Shown piece by piece: positions 1 through 8,608 of a stretch of DNA of 37,963 nt (positions are counted from its first letter, which is position 1; every line of letters starts with the position of its first letter). This stretch comes from Akkermansiaceae bacterium. GTDB lineage: Bacteria > Verrucomicrobiota > Verrucomicrobiia > Verrucomicrobiales > Akkermansiaceae. Location of the stretch: positions 1-37,963 of the forward strand of contig JAQWZU010000040.1 of assembly GCA_029253285.1 (NCBI GenBank). The letters run 5' to 3'. The position numbers and the translations under genes are program-made. The notes beneath the pieces are model-generated. The model did not search any database and was not told where the DNA came from. It was given only the letters and a program-made list of their open reading frames with translations.

Positions 1-1
1 A

Positions 2-205
2 GGGGCGGATGATGTCACGCTGACTTTCAAATCGCGCGACGGTTTAAGCTACGCAATTTTCCGCAGTCCGGACTTGGGCGAGACTGGCTGGCAGGAGCTG
101 GACGATTCTTTCGCTTCCCAGGGCGATGAGACGACTTTTGTTGATTTCAATGTCCCGGAAGGCATCCAGCGCATGTTTTATCAAGTCAGGAACGCCGGAG
201 AGTGA
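2..205 (+). CDS. C-terminal end of a secreted-type protein (5' truncated)
   Basis: An open frame enters from the left edge and stops with TGA at 203-205, giving the last 67 residues of a longer protein. The tail contains 'AIFRSPDLGETGWQELDD' and ends 'MFYQVRNAGE'. This is a beta-rich layout with a Ser-x-Asp-Leu, a Trp and a final FYxVR strand. The same layout ends the protease at 7229 and the Ig-like protein at 20750, so this is probably also an exported protein carrying that C-terminal module. The N-terminal function cannot be seen. The frame has no internal stop and lies just upstream of tadA on the same strand. Confidence 0.6.
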   Translation, partial: GADDVTLTFKSRDGLSYAIFRSPDLGETGWQELDDSFASQGDETTFVDFNVPEGIQRMFYQVRNAGE

Positions 206-247
206 TCAGTGCTTTTGTATTGAGGCGTGATCGGCTATTTCGTCTGC

Positions 248-760
248 ATGGACGATGAGCTGGCGATTGATTTCCAAAGCGATGGGTTTTTCATGGGGCA
301 GGCTTTGCGAGAAGCGACGCGTGCTTATGAGGCTGGCGAGGTTCCTATTGGCGCTGTAGTTGTTCGAGGGAATGAAATCATTGCCCGGGCGCGTAACCAG
401 GTGGAAACCCTTAAGGATGCCACCGCCCATGCCGAAATGTTGGCCTTGAGTGCAGCCCAGATTGCCTATGGCGACTGGCGACTGGAGGGGTGCACCTTGT
501 ATGTCACGAAGGAGCCCTGCCCGATGTGTGCGGGGGCGATTGTGCATTGTCGGCCCGACCGGGTGGTCTATGGCGCGCTGGACCCGAAGGGAGGAGCGGC
601 CGGAGGCTGGATCAATCTATTGCAGAGCAATCCGCCACTGAATCATCACTGTGAAATCACTACCGGAGTGATGGAGGAAGAGTGTGTGGGCATGTTGAAA
701 AGTTTCTTCCGGGAGGCCCGGGAAAAAAAGGCTCGGTTGAAAGCAGATGTCGCCGACTAA
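248..760 (+). CDS. tadA: tRNA-specific adenosine-34 deaminase
   Basis: This zinc deaminase converts A34 to inosine in the wobble position of tRNA-Arg(ACG) in the cytoplasm. The deaminase fold is complete in 170 residues: 'EVPIGAVVV' near residues 31-39, the zinc/catalytic HAE at 61-63, and PCPMC at 90-94 supplying the two zinc cysteines, followed by 'RVVYGALDPKGG'. Length and motif order match TadA rather than free-nucleoside cytidine deaminases. I chose the ATG at 248; an in-frame GTG at 227 would add seven residues, and neither has a convincing ribosome-binding site. The gene ends just before a secreted DUF2891 gene with which it may be cotranscribed, though no functional link is obvious. 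Confidence 0.95.
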   Translation: MDDELAIDFQSDGFFMGQALREATRAYEAGEVPIGAVVVRGNEIIARARNQVETLKDATAHAEMLALSAAQIAYGDWRLEGCTLYVTKEPCPMCAGAIVHCRPDRVVYGALDPKGGAAGGWINLLQSNPPLNHHCEITTGVMEEECVGMLKSFFREAREKKARLKADVAD

Positions 761-770
761 AATTAGACTA

Positions 771-1820
771 ATGAAAATTTTTGTGATCCTCAGTGTTCTT
801 TGTGCGAATCTCATTGCCGAAAATCGGCTTTCTGAAAAGCAAGCGGGCGAGTTTGTTGAGTTGGCCTTGTCTGGCTTAAACAAGGAATTCCCGAATAAGC
901 CGGGGATCTTTTTGAAGACGGCCGAGGACTTAAAAACTCCGCGGGAGATTTCGCCGGTGTTTTTTGGGCACTTTGATTGGCATTCGTCGGTGCATGGTCA
1001 CTGGACTTTAGTGAGATTGGTGCGTTTGTTTCCCAAGGCGGAGTGGAGCGCGAAAGCGCGGGCGGCCTTGGATGAGAAGTTTACCAAGGAGGGATTGCAG
1101 AAAGAGGCTGATCGCCTTCGGAGGTTCAAATCGTTTGAGCGGATGTATGGTTGGGCCTGGGCGCTTCGTTTGGGGATCGAGCTGCGGGCTCTTGATGATG
1201 AGCAGGGCAGGAAGTGGGCCGCAGCCTATTTGCCGGTGGAGAAAATCATCGTGGCGAATGCGAAGGCCTATTTGCCGAAGTTGGATTGGCCGATACGTTG
1301 TGGGTTTCATCCTGAGACGGCGTTTCCGCTGGGTCAGATGATTGATTGGTCGCGGGCAACGGGAGATGAGGAATTTGAAAAATTATTGATCGTAAAGGCG
1401 CGGCAATTTTACCGGGGAGACCGGGCCTATCCGGTGCGCTATGAGCCCAGTGGGAATGACTTCTTTTCGGCGGGATTGAATGAAGCGGATTTGATGCGGC
1501 GGGTGTTTGCGAAGGATGTTTATCGTAAGTGGTTGGGATTGTTCTTCCCTGATTTTGATTTGGGAAATCTCAGTCAGCCGGTCTCAGTGAGTGATTTGAA
1601 AGATGGTCACCTGGTGCATTTGGTGGGCCTCAATCTCAACCGGGCCTGGACGATGCGGGGGATCGCTGGTGCTTTGGATGGAGAGGGAAAGGAGATCTTT
1701 TTGGTGGCGGCGCAGAAGCATGAGGCGGCTGGGCTGAAGGATACTTTCAGCGGGAGCTATGCCGGGGAACATTGGTTGGGATCGTTCGCGGTGTATCTTT
1801 TGACCGGGGTAGGCCAGTAG
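771..1820 (+). CDS. Secreted DUF2891-family protein
   Basis: The 349-residue product starts with a signal peptide (MKIFVILSVLCANLIAEN). It carries the hallmark 'GHFDWHSSVHGHW' near residues 67-79, then 'RMYGWAWALRLGIEL', and ends 'GSYAGEHWLGSFAVYLLTG'. These match the DUF2891 family, which has an all-helical layout resembling alpha/alpha toroid enzymes. Its reaction is not established to my knowledge, though the conserved His, Asp and Glu clusters look like a hydrolase or lyase pocket. An earlier ATG at 747 overlaps tadA but would put eight residues before the signal peptide, so 771 is preferred. The export signal fits a periplasmic role. Confidence 0.8.
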   Translation: MKIFVILSVLCANLIAENRLSEKQAGEFVELALSGLNKEFPNKPGIFLKTAEDLKTPREISPVFFGHFDWHSSVHGHWTLVRLVRLFPKAEWSAKARAALDEKFTKEGLQKEADRLRRFKSFERMYGWAWALRLGIELRALDDEQGRKWAAAYLPVEKIIVANAKAYLPKLDWPIRCGFHPETAFPLGQMIDWSRATGDEEFEKLLIVKARQFYRGDRAYPVRYEPSGNDFFSAGLNEADLMRRVFAKDVYRKWLGLFFPDFDLGNLSQPVSVSDLKDGHLVHLVGLNLNRAWTMRGIAGALDGEGKEIFLVAAQKHEAAGLKDTFSGSYAGEHWLGSFAVYLLTGVGQ

Positions 1821-1927
1821 AGAGGAAACGGTGAATCAGGCGAATCTCGGATTCTCTCCAGGCTAGGTTTCAGGAGGATGAGCGAAAATTCGCGCGATTC
1901 GCGGGTGAAAAATCTCTCTCAGATTTG

Positions 1928-3157
1928 ATGGAGTTTTGGGATGGCCATTTACAGAGAGGCCGGTTTTTGATCTTTTGGGGGGCGATGAGCTTGGAGGAGA
2001 TTCAGTTGGGTAAAGCGAACCGTCTTCTGGCGGCGCTGGAATCGAATCTCTTTTACCGTGAGAAGCTGGATGGCCTCGGTGCGGTGGAAAGCCTTGCTGA
2101 GTTTTCTGAGAAGGTTCCTTTCACGACTAAATCCGAGCTAGCGGCGAACCAATTGGCCCATCCTCCATATGGAACGAATCTAACCTGGCCGGTGGAGAAA
2201 TATTCGCGCTTTCATCAGACGAGCGGAACAAGCGGTCAGCCGATGACCTGGCTGGATGATCCCGAAGGCTGGGACTGGATACGCGGAAATTGGGAATGGG
2301 TCTGGCAAAAAGCCGGCGTCAAAGTGGGACAGGCGGCCTTCTTCCCCTTTTCCTTTGGTCCCTTTTTGGGATTCTGGGCGGGCTTTGAATCGGCAACGAA
2401 TTTGGGAATCCGCGCGATTCCGGCGGGTGGATTGACGAGTGAGAATCGGGTCAAGATGATCGCGCGATTGCGTCCGGAAGTTTTATGCTGCACGCCGACC
2501 TATGGATTACGTCTTGCCGAGATCGCGGATGATGCCCGTTCGCTGGGTGTGCAAAAACTGATTGTGGCTGGAGAGCCCGGCGGGAGCTTGCCCGAAGTGC
2601 GGGCGCGTTTGAACGAGGCTTGGGATGCCGAGGTGATTGATCATCATGGCATGACAGAAGTGGGGCCGGTGACGGTGGGAGATCTCGAAAATCCCTCGCA
2701 GCTTTTGATTCGACATGAATCGTATTTTTGTGAAGTGATCGAACAAGACGAACGGGGAGTCGGGGAGTTGGTTCTTACGACTCTGGGGCGTCATGGTTCG
2801 CCGCTTTTGCGTTATCGGACGGGAGATTTGGTGAAGCCGGCTGATCAACCTGATGGGTTTGCCTTGGATGGCGGAATCATTGGGAGGGCAGATGATATGG
2901 TGGTGGTGCGTGGGGTGAATTTGTATCCCGGGGCGGTTGAAGAGGTGGTTCGAAGCGTATCGGGTATTTTGGAATACGAGGTGCTCATCGAAGAGGTGAA
3001 TGCGATGTCGGAAGTTCGCTTGCGCGTCGAAGGTGAGGGCGCGGAGGAGTTGGAGGAGAGACTTCGAGAAGTTTTCAGTTTACGGATTCCGGTTGAGAAA
3101 GTCGCGGAGGGCACTTTGGAGTGCTTTGAGATGAAATCGAAGCGCTGGCGGAAATGA
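1928..3157 (+). CDS. Phenylacetate-CoA ligase-like AMP-binding protein
   Basis: The 409-residue adenylate-forming enzyme resembles PaaK. Family members activate a carboxylic acid with ATP to an acyl-AMP and transfer it to CoA. Visible motifs are the P-loop-like 'HQTSGTSGQP' near 96-105, 'HHGMTEVGP' in the A5-like motif, 'YRTGDLV' near 295, and the C-terminal 'GRADDMVVVRGVNLYP' hinge typical of PaaK. No other phenylacetate pathway gene is nearby, so the substrate is unknown; an aryl or other small acid is possible. ATG 1928 is used. ATG 1985 (MSLEEIQLGKANRLL) is an alternative that matches the usual family N-terminus and follows a G-rich stretch. The gene converges on tsaB with about 46 bp between the stops. 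Confidence 0.85.
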   Translation: MEFWDGHLQRGRFLIFWGAMSLEEIQLGKANRLLAALESNLFYREKLDGLGAVESLAEFSEKVPFTTKSELAANQLAHPPYGTNLTWPVEKYSRFHQTSGTSGQPMTWLDDPEGWDWIRGNWEWVWQKAGVKVGQAAFFPFSFGPFLGFWAGFESATNLGIRAIPAGGLTSENRVKMIARLRPEVLCCTPTYGLRLAEIADDARSLGVQKLIVAGEPGGSLPEVRARLNEAWDAEVIDHHGMTEVGPVTVGDLENPSQLLIRHESYFCEVIEQDERGVGELVLTTLGRHGSPLLRYRTGDLVKPADQPDGFALDGGIIGRADDMVVVRGVNLYPGAVEEVVRSVSGILEYEVLIEEVNAMSEVRLRVEGEGAEELEERLREVFSLRIPVEKVAEGTLECFEMKSKRWRK

Positions 3158-3203
3158 CGCGACGCGAGGGCTCCAACGGGGGTGACAGGTGAAATCGCGA
3201 TGA

Positions 3204-3860
3204 TTACGATTTCGGCTTGGCTTTGGTGATGTGAGGTGGGCGAAGGTAGAAGGCCTCGGCGGGGATTTTTTGAATGGCCTTTTGCTCGGTGGGGCTGCGG
3301 GAGAGCCAAGCGTCGAGGAGGGTTTCGGCGGCGGGGGCGGATTCGACGACCTGATGGCCTTTGGGGAGTTTGAGGCGGTCGGGATTTTCGAAGGTGGCGA
3401 TGGGGCCATCGCAGGAAGCGAGGCGGGAGAGGAATTCGGAGTGCTCGAGGAGTTCGGGAGCGGAGGAGGTTTTCCCCTCGATGAGCTCCATGAGGAAAAA
3501 GGAGCCGCGTCGGGCATCTCCGACGGCCCAAGAAATTGGCGCGTCCCGGAGTTGTGTGACACCTTCGAAGGAGCAAAGTCCGGCGACGGAGCAGTTGTGA
3601 GTTTGTGCGATGGCTTGGGCGGCGGCGATGCCGACACGGGCTCCGTTGTAGCTGCCCGGACCGGTGCCGATGACGATGCTTGAAAGGGGTTCGCCGGAGG
3701 GGAGGGAGGCGAGAATCTCTTGTAACGGCGGGAAGAGGTCGACTTCCTGGGAGCGTTCGCTGGTGAAATTTGCGCGGGCGTTGATTTCTCCATCGCAGGC
3801 CAAAACGAGCGAGGCGTCGATGACGCTGGTTTCCAGAACAAGGATCCATTGAGGGCTCAT
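3204..3860 (-). CDS. tsaB: tRNA threonylcarbamoyladenosine synthesis protein TsaB
   Basis: TsaB is the inactive ASKHA-fold partner of TsaD, needed for the t6A37 modification of ANN-decoding tRNAs in the cytoplasm. The 218-residue protein begins with 'ILVLETSVIDASLVLA' (the ASKHA phosphate-1 region) and carries the diagnostic 'GTGPGSYNGARVG' at 65-77. 'WAVGDARRGSFF' follows. Length and motif order suit TsaB better than the longer, metal-binding TsaD. The gene stands alone and is transcribed divergently from the citrate synthase gene. The reverse-complement frame over this gene is also open for a stretch because of its high GC content, but it lacks any recognisable protein. Confidence 0.92.
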   Translation of the reverse strand: MSPQWILVLETSVIDASLVLACDGEINARANFTSERSQEVDLFPPLQEILASLPSGEPLSSIVIGTGPGSYNGARVGIAAAQAIAQTHNCSVAGLCSFEGVTQLRDAPISWAVGDARRGSFFLMELIEGKTSSAPELLEHSEFLSRLASCDGPIATFENPDRLKLPKGHQVVESAPAAETLLDAWLSRSPTEQKAIQKIPAEAFYLRPPHITKAKPKS

Positions 3861-3928
3861 GGTATGGAGTGTGCGCAGACTGTTAAGGGTGCCGAAATAA
3901 AAAAACGCATTCAGGTTGCGGGAAACCC

Positions 3929-3957
3929 TTGCGCGGGTTCGGAGCTCACCCTATCTC
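3929..3957 (+). promoter_or_regulatory. Possible sigma-70-type promoter for the citrate synthase gene
   Basis: TTGCGC at 3929-3934 and TATCTC at 3952-3957 are separated by 17 bp in the divergent tsaB/citrate synthase spacer. Only about half the consensus bases match, so this is a weak prediction. The spacer (3861-3999) holds no other recognisable element. Confidence 0.25.
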
Positions 3958-3999
3958 TTCGGGACTTAATTTTTCACACCCATACTATTCTCAATTATC

Positions 4000-5130
4000 A
4001 TGTCTGATTACGCCAAAGGTCTCGAAGGAGTTATTGCTAATGAATCCGCACTCTCAAAGGTGGAAGGGGCGGATGGCCGCCTGTCATATCTTGGATACTC
4101 CATCGATGATTTGGTTGAAAATTGCACTTATGAAGAAGTCGTGCACCTCTTACACCGGGGCAAGCTTCCCAATGCCGAAGAATTGGCATCTTTGGAAAAT
4201 GCTCTTCGAAATGACCGTGAGATCCCGCAGGGTGTGATTGATTTTTTGCAGGCGGCTCCCAAGGATGCCAATCCCATGGACATACTTCGCACGGCGATTT
4301 CCATGCTCGGGCTTTACGACAAGCGTGCCAAGATTGGCGAGCCTGATCAGGTCGCCAACCGGGAAGTGGCTTTGGCCGTGGTGGCGCAGACTCCGGTCAT
4401 CGTGGCCTATTATCACCGGGCCCGTCAGGGACTGGACCTTCCGCCCGTGCGCACAGATCTCTCGGAAGCGGGACATTTTCTCTACCTGATGAATGGTGAA
4501 GAGCCATCAGCAGCGGCGACCAAGACGCTTGATATCGCCTACATTCTTCACGCGGATCACGGCATGAATGCCTCCACCTTCTCGGCACGGGTGACTGTGG
4601 CAACTCTCTCGGATTTCTATTCTGCGATGACTTCGGCAATCGGAACCTTAAAAGGACCTCTTCACGGTGGTGCCAACGAAGGCGTGATTAAGATGCTTCA
4701 GGAAATCGGCGACCTCGATAAGGTGGACGCCTACGTGGAAGATTGTCTGGCTAACAAGAAAAAGATCATGGGTATCGGTCACCGGGTCTACAAGGTGCTC
4801 GATCCTCGTGCGCCCCATCTGCAGAAGATGGCGATCAAGCTGACTGAAGAGTTGGGTGAAACAAAGTGGATCGATATGTCCGAGCGGATCGCGACGATGA
4901 TGCGTGAGCGCAAGGGGTTGAATGCCAACGTCGATTTCTATTCTGCGACCGTTTACTATTCTCTCGATATCCCGACTGACTTGTTCACTCCGATTTTTGC
5001 GATTTCCCGTATGAGCGGGTGGTCGGCACAGGTTCTAGAGCAGTTGGAGGACAACCGCCTCTATCGTCCGTTGACGAAGTATGTCGGGGCAGCGGAACTT
5101 TCGCCCGTTCTTCCGATCTCCGGGCGCTAG
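4000..5130 (+). CDS. Citrate synthase (short, about 376-residue type)
   Basis: It condenses oxaloacetate with acetyl-CoA to citrate, the entry step of the TCA cycle. The catalytic triad is visible: His222 in 'LHGGANEG', His261 in 'GIGHRVYK' and Asp312 in 'NVDFYS'; 'HADHGMNAS' at 184-192 is the usual substrate-loop region. The 376-residue length without an N-terminal extension resembles the dimeric type seen in Gram-positive bacteria and archaea rather than the hexameric, NADH-regulated GltA of enterics. 2-Methylcitrate synthases share this fold and length, but no prp genes are nearby. The gene is monocistronic and followed by a strong terminator. No Shine-Dalgarno sequence precedes the ATG. 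Confidence 0.95.
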   Translation: MSDYAKGLEGVIANESALSKVEGADGRLSYLGYSIDDLVENCTYEEVVHLLHRGKLPNAEELASLENALRNDREIPQGVIDFLQAAPKDANPMDILRTAISMLGLYDKRAKIGEPDQVANREVALAVVAQTPVIVAYYHRARQGLDLPPVRTDLSEAGHFLYLMNGEEPSAAATKTLDIAYILHADHGMNASTFSARVTVATLSDFYSAMTSAIGTLKGPLHGGANEGVIKMLQEIGDLDKVDAYVEDCLANKKKIMGIGHRVYKVLDPRAPHLQKMAIKLTEELGETKWIDMSERIATMMRERKGLNANVDFYSATVYYSLDIPTDLFTPIFAISRMSGWSAQVLEQLEDNRLYRPLTKYVGAAELSPVLPISGR

Positions 5131-5151
5131 GGTTCAGGAGGAAATTTTCCA

Positions 5152-5186
5152 GCCGTCGCTTTTCCAGAAAAGCGGCGGCTTTTTTT
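5152..5186 (+). terminator. Rho-independent terminator after citrate synthase
   Basis: A 12-bp stem (5152-5163 with 5168-5179, one G-U pair) closes a 4-nt loop and is followed by seven T residues at 5180-5186. It lies 21 bp after the citrate synthase stop. It also sits just beyond the stop of the convergent gene at 5190. Confidence 0.9.
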
Positions 5187-5189
5187 GGC

Positions 5190-6023
5190 TTACTCTCCTT
5201 CGACGGTGAGAGTCCATGTGCCGTTCTCGCCCCCGTCTTTAACGTCGGGTGTTTTGAGAGACACTGTTTCTTTCTTCAGCGGTCCGGTGAGTTGGCCGAA
5301 GTTTTGGAAGCGGACTTCATTGTGATGGAGCAGGACCGCATCGGGACTAATGGATTCCTTCCCACTCACTTCCAGTTGCAACAGGCTCTCCCCTTTTTTT
5401 GCAAGGCGCGCGACGACGCGGACGCCATATTGAATCGGAACGGGGCGACCTTCAGCTTTGAGATCGAGCACCTCGCTGAAAGTGAGGGTCTTTTCGTCCA
5501 AAGGAGTGGTGGAAAACCAGGTGAGCTCGCCGGTTTCGGCCGCCTTGTAGGAGATCGATCGGATATTGGAGGCGGTGATGTTCTCTTTTCCTGATGATTC
5601 ATCACGTTCGAATAGGATGAGGTATTGATCGCCTTTGATGAGAACCACGGTGGGTGCCCATGACTTGGAGAGCTCTCCGTAGCTATCGATTTTGTAGTTA
5701 TTTTCCCCCGCAGGAGTTTGAATACTCAGGGACCGTTGGGATTTATCCACCCCGACTCTGGAGCTATACCGGCTTTTCGCCTGATGGTTTTTGCCGGGAG
5801 CCTTCCACTTGATGGACTCGACCTCCCGAACGGTTTTTTTAGTCACCAGGGCTGGAAGCTTACTAATGATTTCTTGCACGGTGTCGTTTTCACCTCCTCT
5901 GGATTTACTTAGAAGATAGCTGCCAAACTTCTTGGGCATTTCGAGGAGCCAGGCTTCCTGGGCCCGGAGGCTGGCGCTTCCGAAGAGCGCCAGAGAACCG
6001 AAAAGGGTAAAAAATGTTTTCAT
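5190..6023 (-). CDS. Secreted protein of unknown function
   Basis: I do not recognise a family. The 277-residue product starts with a clear signal peptide (MKTFFTLFGSLALFGSASLRA, likely cut before QEA). The rest is rich in alternating strand-like segments, such as 'QYLILFERDE', 'GVRVVARLAKKG' and a final 'GTWTLTVEG', suggesting a beta-rich periplasmic domain. No catalytic motif is apparent and cysteines are absent from the mature part. The ATG at 6023 is chosen because it begins the signal peptide; an upstream in-frame start at 6074 would hide it. The gene is divergent from the YcxB-like gene and converges on the citrate synthase terminator. Confidence 0.7.
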   Translation of the reverse strand: MKTFFTLFGSLALFGSASLRAQEAWLLEMPKKFGSYLLSKSRGGENDTVQEIISKLPALVTKKTVREVESIKWKAPGKNHQAKSRYSSRVGVDKSQRSLSIQTPAGENNYKIDSYGELSKSWAPTVVLIKGDQYLILFERDESSGKENITASNIRSISYKAAETGELTWFSTTPLDEKTLTFSEVLDLKAEGRPVPIQYGVRVVARLAKKGESLLQLEVSGKESISPDAVLLHHNEVRFQNFGQLTGPLKKETVSLKTPDVKDGGENGTWTLTVEGE

Positions 6024-6091
6024 GGTTATTAGTGCCTCATGATGAGACCCGTCTTGTCGAGCGCAAAGAGGCAAGGTATGGCTGGTGGCGG

Positions 6092-6604
6092 ATGAAATTA
6101 CTTCGCGCGACGAGCAAATTTGATGTGCCTACCCTGAAGCTGGGGTCGGCGCTCCACATGCGATACCGGCATCCGGTCTTTTTGGTGATACGCTATTTTT
6201 ACCTCCTCCTCGTTCCCATTGGAATATTGATCGCCTTCACGGCGGGGGCGGAAAATCGTCTCGACCGTATTCTGGGGCTGATGATGGTAGTGGCGGGACC
6301 AGTCTTGTTCATCCGAAAATACTTCTGGCAGTATCGCCTCATACGGGGTGCCAAATCGTCTCCCCAGGCCGGCCAGGAAGTGCGTTGGGAATTCACGGAG
6401 GAGGGGTTTCAACAACATTCCGAAAGTCACGAGAGTGAATTCAAGTGGTCTGACTTCAGCGACCGCTTTCTTTCTCCAAAGGCAATTTTAATTTACCCGG
6501 AAAAGGACCTCTATTTTATTTTGCCCCGTGAGGCTTTTGAGTCGCAGGACGACTTTTTAAAAGTAACGAAGTGGTGTGAGACGAAGATAGCTCCCGGGGG
6601 ATAA
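6092..6604 (+). CDS. YcxB-like membrane protein
   Basis: The 170-residue product has two hydrophobic segments (about 29-51 and 59-76), then a soluble C-terminal half with 'EVRWEFTEEGFQQHSESHES', 'FKWSDF', 'YFILPREAF'. This arrangement matches the YcxB-like family, small bacterial membrane proteins of unknown role whose C-terminal domain resembles a PH-like fold. I chose the ATG at 6092. An earlier start at 6014 would overlap the divergent gene and add an uncharacteristic charged stretch. The neighbours, a divergent secreted protein and rnhA downstream, give no functional clue. Confidence 0.65.
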   Translation: MKLLRATSKFDVPTLKLGSALHMRYRHPVFLVIRYFYLLLVPIGILIAFTAGAENRLDRILGLMMVVAGPVLFIRKYFWQYRLIRGAKSSPQAGQEVRWEFTEEGFQQHSESHESEFKWSDFSDRFLSPKAILIYPEKDLYFILPREAFESQDDFLKVTKWCETKIAPGG

Positions 6605-6654
6605 GGTCTCGACTCATTGTTTGATAGGCGTCAGCTTATGGTATATCGCAAGTG

Positions 6655-6661
6655 AAGGAGG
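6655..6661 (+). promoter_or_regulatory. Strong ribosome-binding site deciding the rnhA start
   Basis: AAGGAGG lies 7 nt before the TTG at 6669. It is the strongest Shine-Dalgarno match noticed in the window and supports the TTG start over the in-frame ATG at 6621. Confidence 0.85.
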
Positions 6662-6668
6662 CAGGGAT

Positions 6669-7166
6669 TTGAAAAAGGTTGTCGTTTATACAGATGGAGG
6701 AGCCCGGGGGAATCCGGGGCCGGGGGGCTATGGCGCGATTCTGACTTTTGGGAAGCACCACAAGGAGCTGAAGGGAGCCTTTGATCATACCACCAATAAT
6801 CGCATGGAATTAATGGCGGTGATCAGCGCCTTGGAAAGCCTGAGCGAATCTTGCCAGGTCTTGCTGCATTCCGATTCCAAGTATGTTATCGATGCCCTGA
6901 CTAAAAATTGGCTGAAGGGATGGAAGAGAAAGGGATGGATCAAGTCGGACAAAAAGCCTGTGCTCAATCAGGACCTTTGGCGTCGTCTCGACGCCGCGGC
7001 GAGCCGGCATGAGATGACCTGGAAGTGGGTCAAGGGTCATGCTGGGAATCCCCTGAATGAACGCTGCGATGAATTGGTTCACGAGGCGATTGATGCGGGA
7101 GATTTGCAGACTGATCAGGGATACCTGGATCAGCAAAGTGCTTCTGACGAGGGGAAGTTATTATGA
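6669..7166 (+). CDS. rnhA: Ribonuclease HI
   Basis: It cleaves the RNA strand of RNA/DNA hybrids in the cytoplasm. With the TTG start the 165-residue protein places the active-site residues at Asp9 (YTDGG), Glu47 (NNRMELMA), Asp69 (HSDSKY), His124 and Asp134 (GHAGNPLNERCDEL). These are nearly the Escherichia coli numbers (10, 48, 70, 124, 134). 'WLKGWKRKGWIKSDKKPV' is the basic handle region that grips the hybrid. The match of numbering and the ribosome-binding site 7 nt upstream both support TTG 6669. The last 20 or so residues extend beyond the usual core and look disordered. The gene appears to be transcribed alone. Confidence 0.95.
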   Translation: MKKVVVYTDGGARGNPGPGGYGAILTFGKHHKELKGAFDHTTNNRMELMAVISALESLSESCQVLLHSDSKYVIDALTKNWLKGWKRKGWIKSDKKPVLNQDLWRRLDAAASRHEMTWKWVKGHAGNPLNERCDELVHEAIDAGDLQTDQGYLDQQSASDEGKLL

Positions 7167-7228
7167 TTATTTTGGGGTAGGGAAATGATTTAGAGGACAC
7201 TGGGAGATTTTAGGTTAGGGTAAGGTTT

Positions 7229-8608
7229 GTGAAGGTGGCGCTACTCTCTATACTTTTCGCATCGTCAGGTTCGGGGATGATTTTTTTTGATGCCGCCAGT
7301 ATGCCGGCGAATACGGAGACCGCGCCAACCGGGCCCTATGCGAATAGCGGGTGGCAGTTCCAGATTGTGACGACGCGGCAAAACGGAGGAGAGCAGTATT
7401 TAGGGACGATTATTTCGCCTAAGCACTATCTGACCGCTGCTCATTTGGGGCTTGGGTCGAGCGGGACGATGGACCGTGAGATCATCACTCAGCCAAGCTA
7501 TATTACAGGTGGTCCCGAGAAGGTGTTTACCATCAGGAACGGCGGGAATCCGCAGACCATTCAGTGGTTGGACCCTGACGATGGAATGATGAAAAACACC
7601 GATCTTCGGGTTTTTGAAATATGGGAAACCTTTCCTTCATATGCTGAGCTCTACTCTCAGTTGGGGAGTCCGGATGTTGAGGTTGGGGGTGATATTATTA
7701 GTTTTGCCGAGGATGGGGAGGGCCTTGTCATGACTGGGTATGGTGATGGTCGTGGAGCCACGGTGACTTTAAGTGGAGTGACGAAAGGATGGCTTGGAAA
7801 TGTAGCTGACCGTAAAGCTCGCTGGGGGCGAAATATTGTCGATGGTGTGACGACATCTTCTCAGGGCCTTCTATTGTATTGTGACTTTGATGGAACTTTA
7901 GGGCAGAGTGAATGTCAGGCTGCCAATAAGGATTCCGGTGGTGGATGGTTTATCAAGGATGGCGGGACCTGGAAAATAGCGGGGATAAATTTCGCAGTGG
8001 ATTCTTACGAATACGGCCCGCCAAATCCTAATTCGAATGGATTTCGTGCAGCCATTTATAACGGAGCCGGACTTTATTATGGTCCGTCGGATGACCTGAT
8101 CACTCCGGGCAGCACATACGCGAAGTCTCACACTTATGCCAGCAGGGTGAGCGAGCATGAGGCTGCTCTGGATGCCATCATCCAGTCGGCCAAAGATACT
8201 GCCCCTCTTCCGCCGGAGGGAAGACTTGGAGATTGGGCGACGGGCTATGGTGTGGCTTCGGAAACTGATCTGGAAGATGATCCAGACAAAGATGGTCTTA
8301 CCAATCTGGAGGAATATCTTACCGAGTCAGATCCAAGTGATTTTCAAATTAGGAGGCCGCCTTTGGTGGTGGAGACGCCGGTCGCCGGGACGCGGCAGTT
8401 CACCTTGATTGAAACGCTTGATCTGATTGGGCGGGGGATCACCACGACCTTGCAGCAGAGTACGGATTTGATTACTTGGACGACGGTAACGGGAACGACG
8501 GAGAACTCTAATGACTCCGATCCCGTTCTGGGAGTTCGCACGCGAGTGTTGTCGCTGACTCCGGTGAGCAATGCTGAAGTCTACTACCGATTGAAAGTGG
8601 AGCTTTAG
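7229..8608 (+). CDS. Secreted trypsin-like serine protease with calcium-binding-like segment and C-terminal tail
   Basis: The 459-residue product starts at GTG with a hydrophobic signal-like segment. A chymotrypsin-fold (S1) domain follows: His72 in 'YLTAAH', probable Asp125 in 'NTDLRVFEIW' and Ser236 in 'NKDSGGGWF'. The usual GDSGGP is altered to KDSGGGW, which may affect the oxyanion loop or specificity. Near residue 350 a thrombospondin type-3-like stretch (DPDKDGLTNLEEYL) could bind calcium. The final about 90 residues form a beta-rich tail ending 'VYYRLKVEL', also seen at 1-205 and 20750. This suggests an exported, possibly surface-displayed protease. Its stop overlaps the stop of the convergent DNA glycosylase gene. 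Confidence 0.8.
   Translation: MKVALLSILFASSGSGMIFFDAASMPANTETAPTGPYANSGWQFQIVTTRQNGGEQYLGTIISPKHYLTAAHLGLGSSGTMDREIITQPSYITGGPEKVFTIRNGGNPQTIQWLDPDDGMMKNTDLRVFEIWETFPSYAELYSQLGSPDVEVGGDIISFAEDGEGLVMTGYGDGRGATVTLSGVTKGWLGNVADRKARWGRNIVDGVTTSSQGLLLYCDFDGTLGQSECQAANKDSGGGWFIKDGGTWKIAGINFAVDSYEYGPPNPNSNGFRAAIYNGAGLYYGPSDDLITPGSTYAKSHTYASRVSEHEAALDAIIQSAKDTAPLPPEGRLGDWATGYGVASETDLEDDPDKDGLTNLEEYLTESDPSDFQIRRPPLVVETPVAGTRQFTLIETLDLIGRGITTTLQQSTDLITWTTVTGTTENSNDSDPVLGVRTRVLSLTPVSNAEVYYRLKVEL

Noticed and set aside
1872-1928. AGGAGG followed at once by an ATG and a 16-residue frame ending on the ligase start
   Set aside because: The Shine-Dalgarno sequence directly touches the ATG, leaving no spacing, so initiation there is unlikely. 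I saw no sign of attenuation structure.
2845-3849. Minus-strand open frame of 334 codons across tsaB and the ligase gene end
   Set aside because: It is Arg/Pro-rich without domains and overlaps two well-supported genes in other frames.
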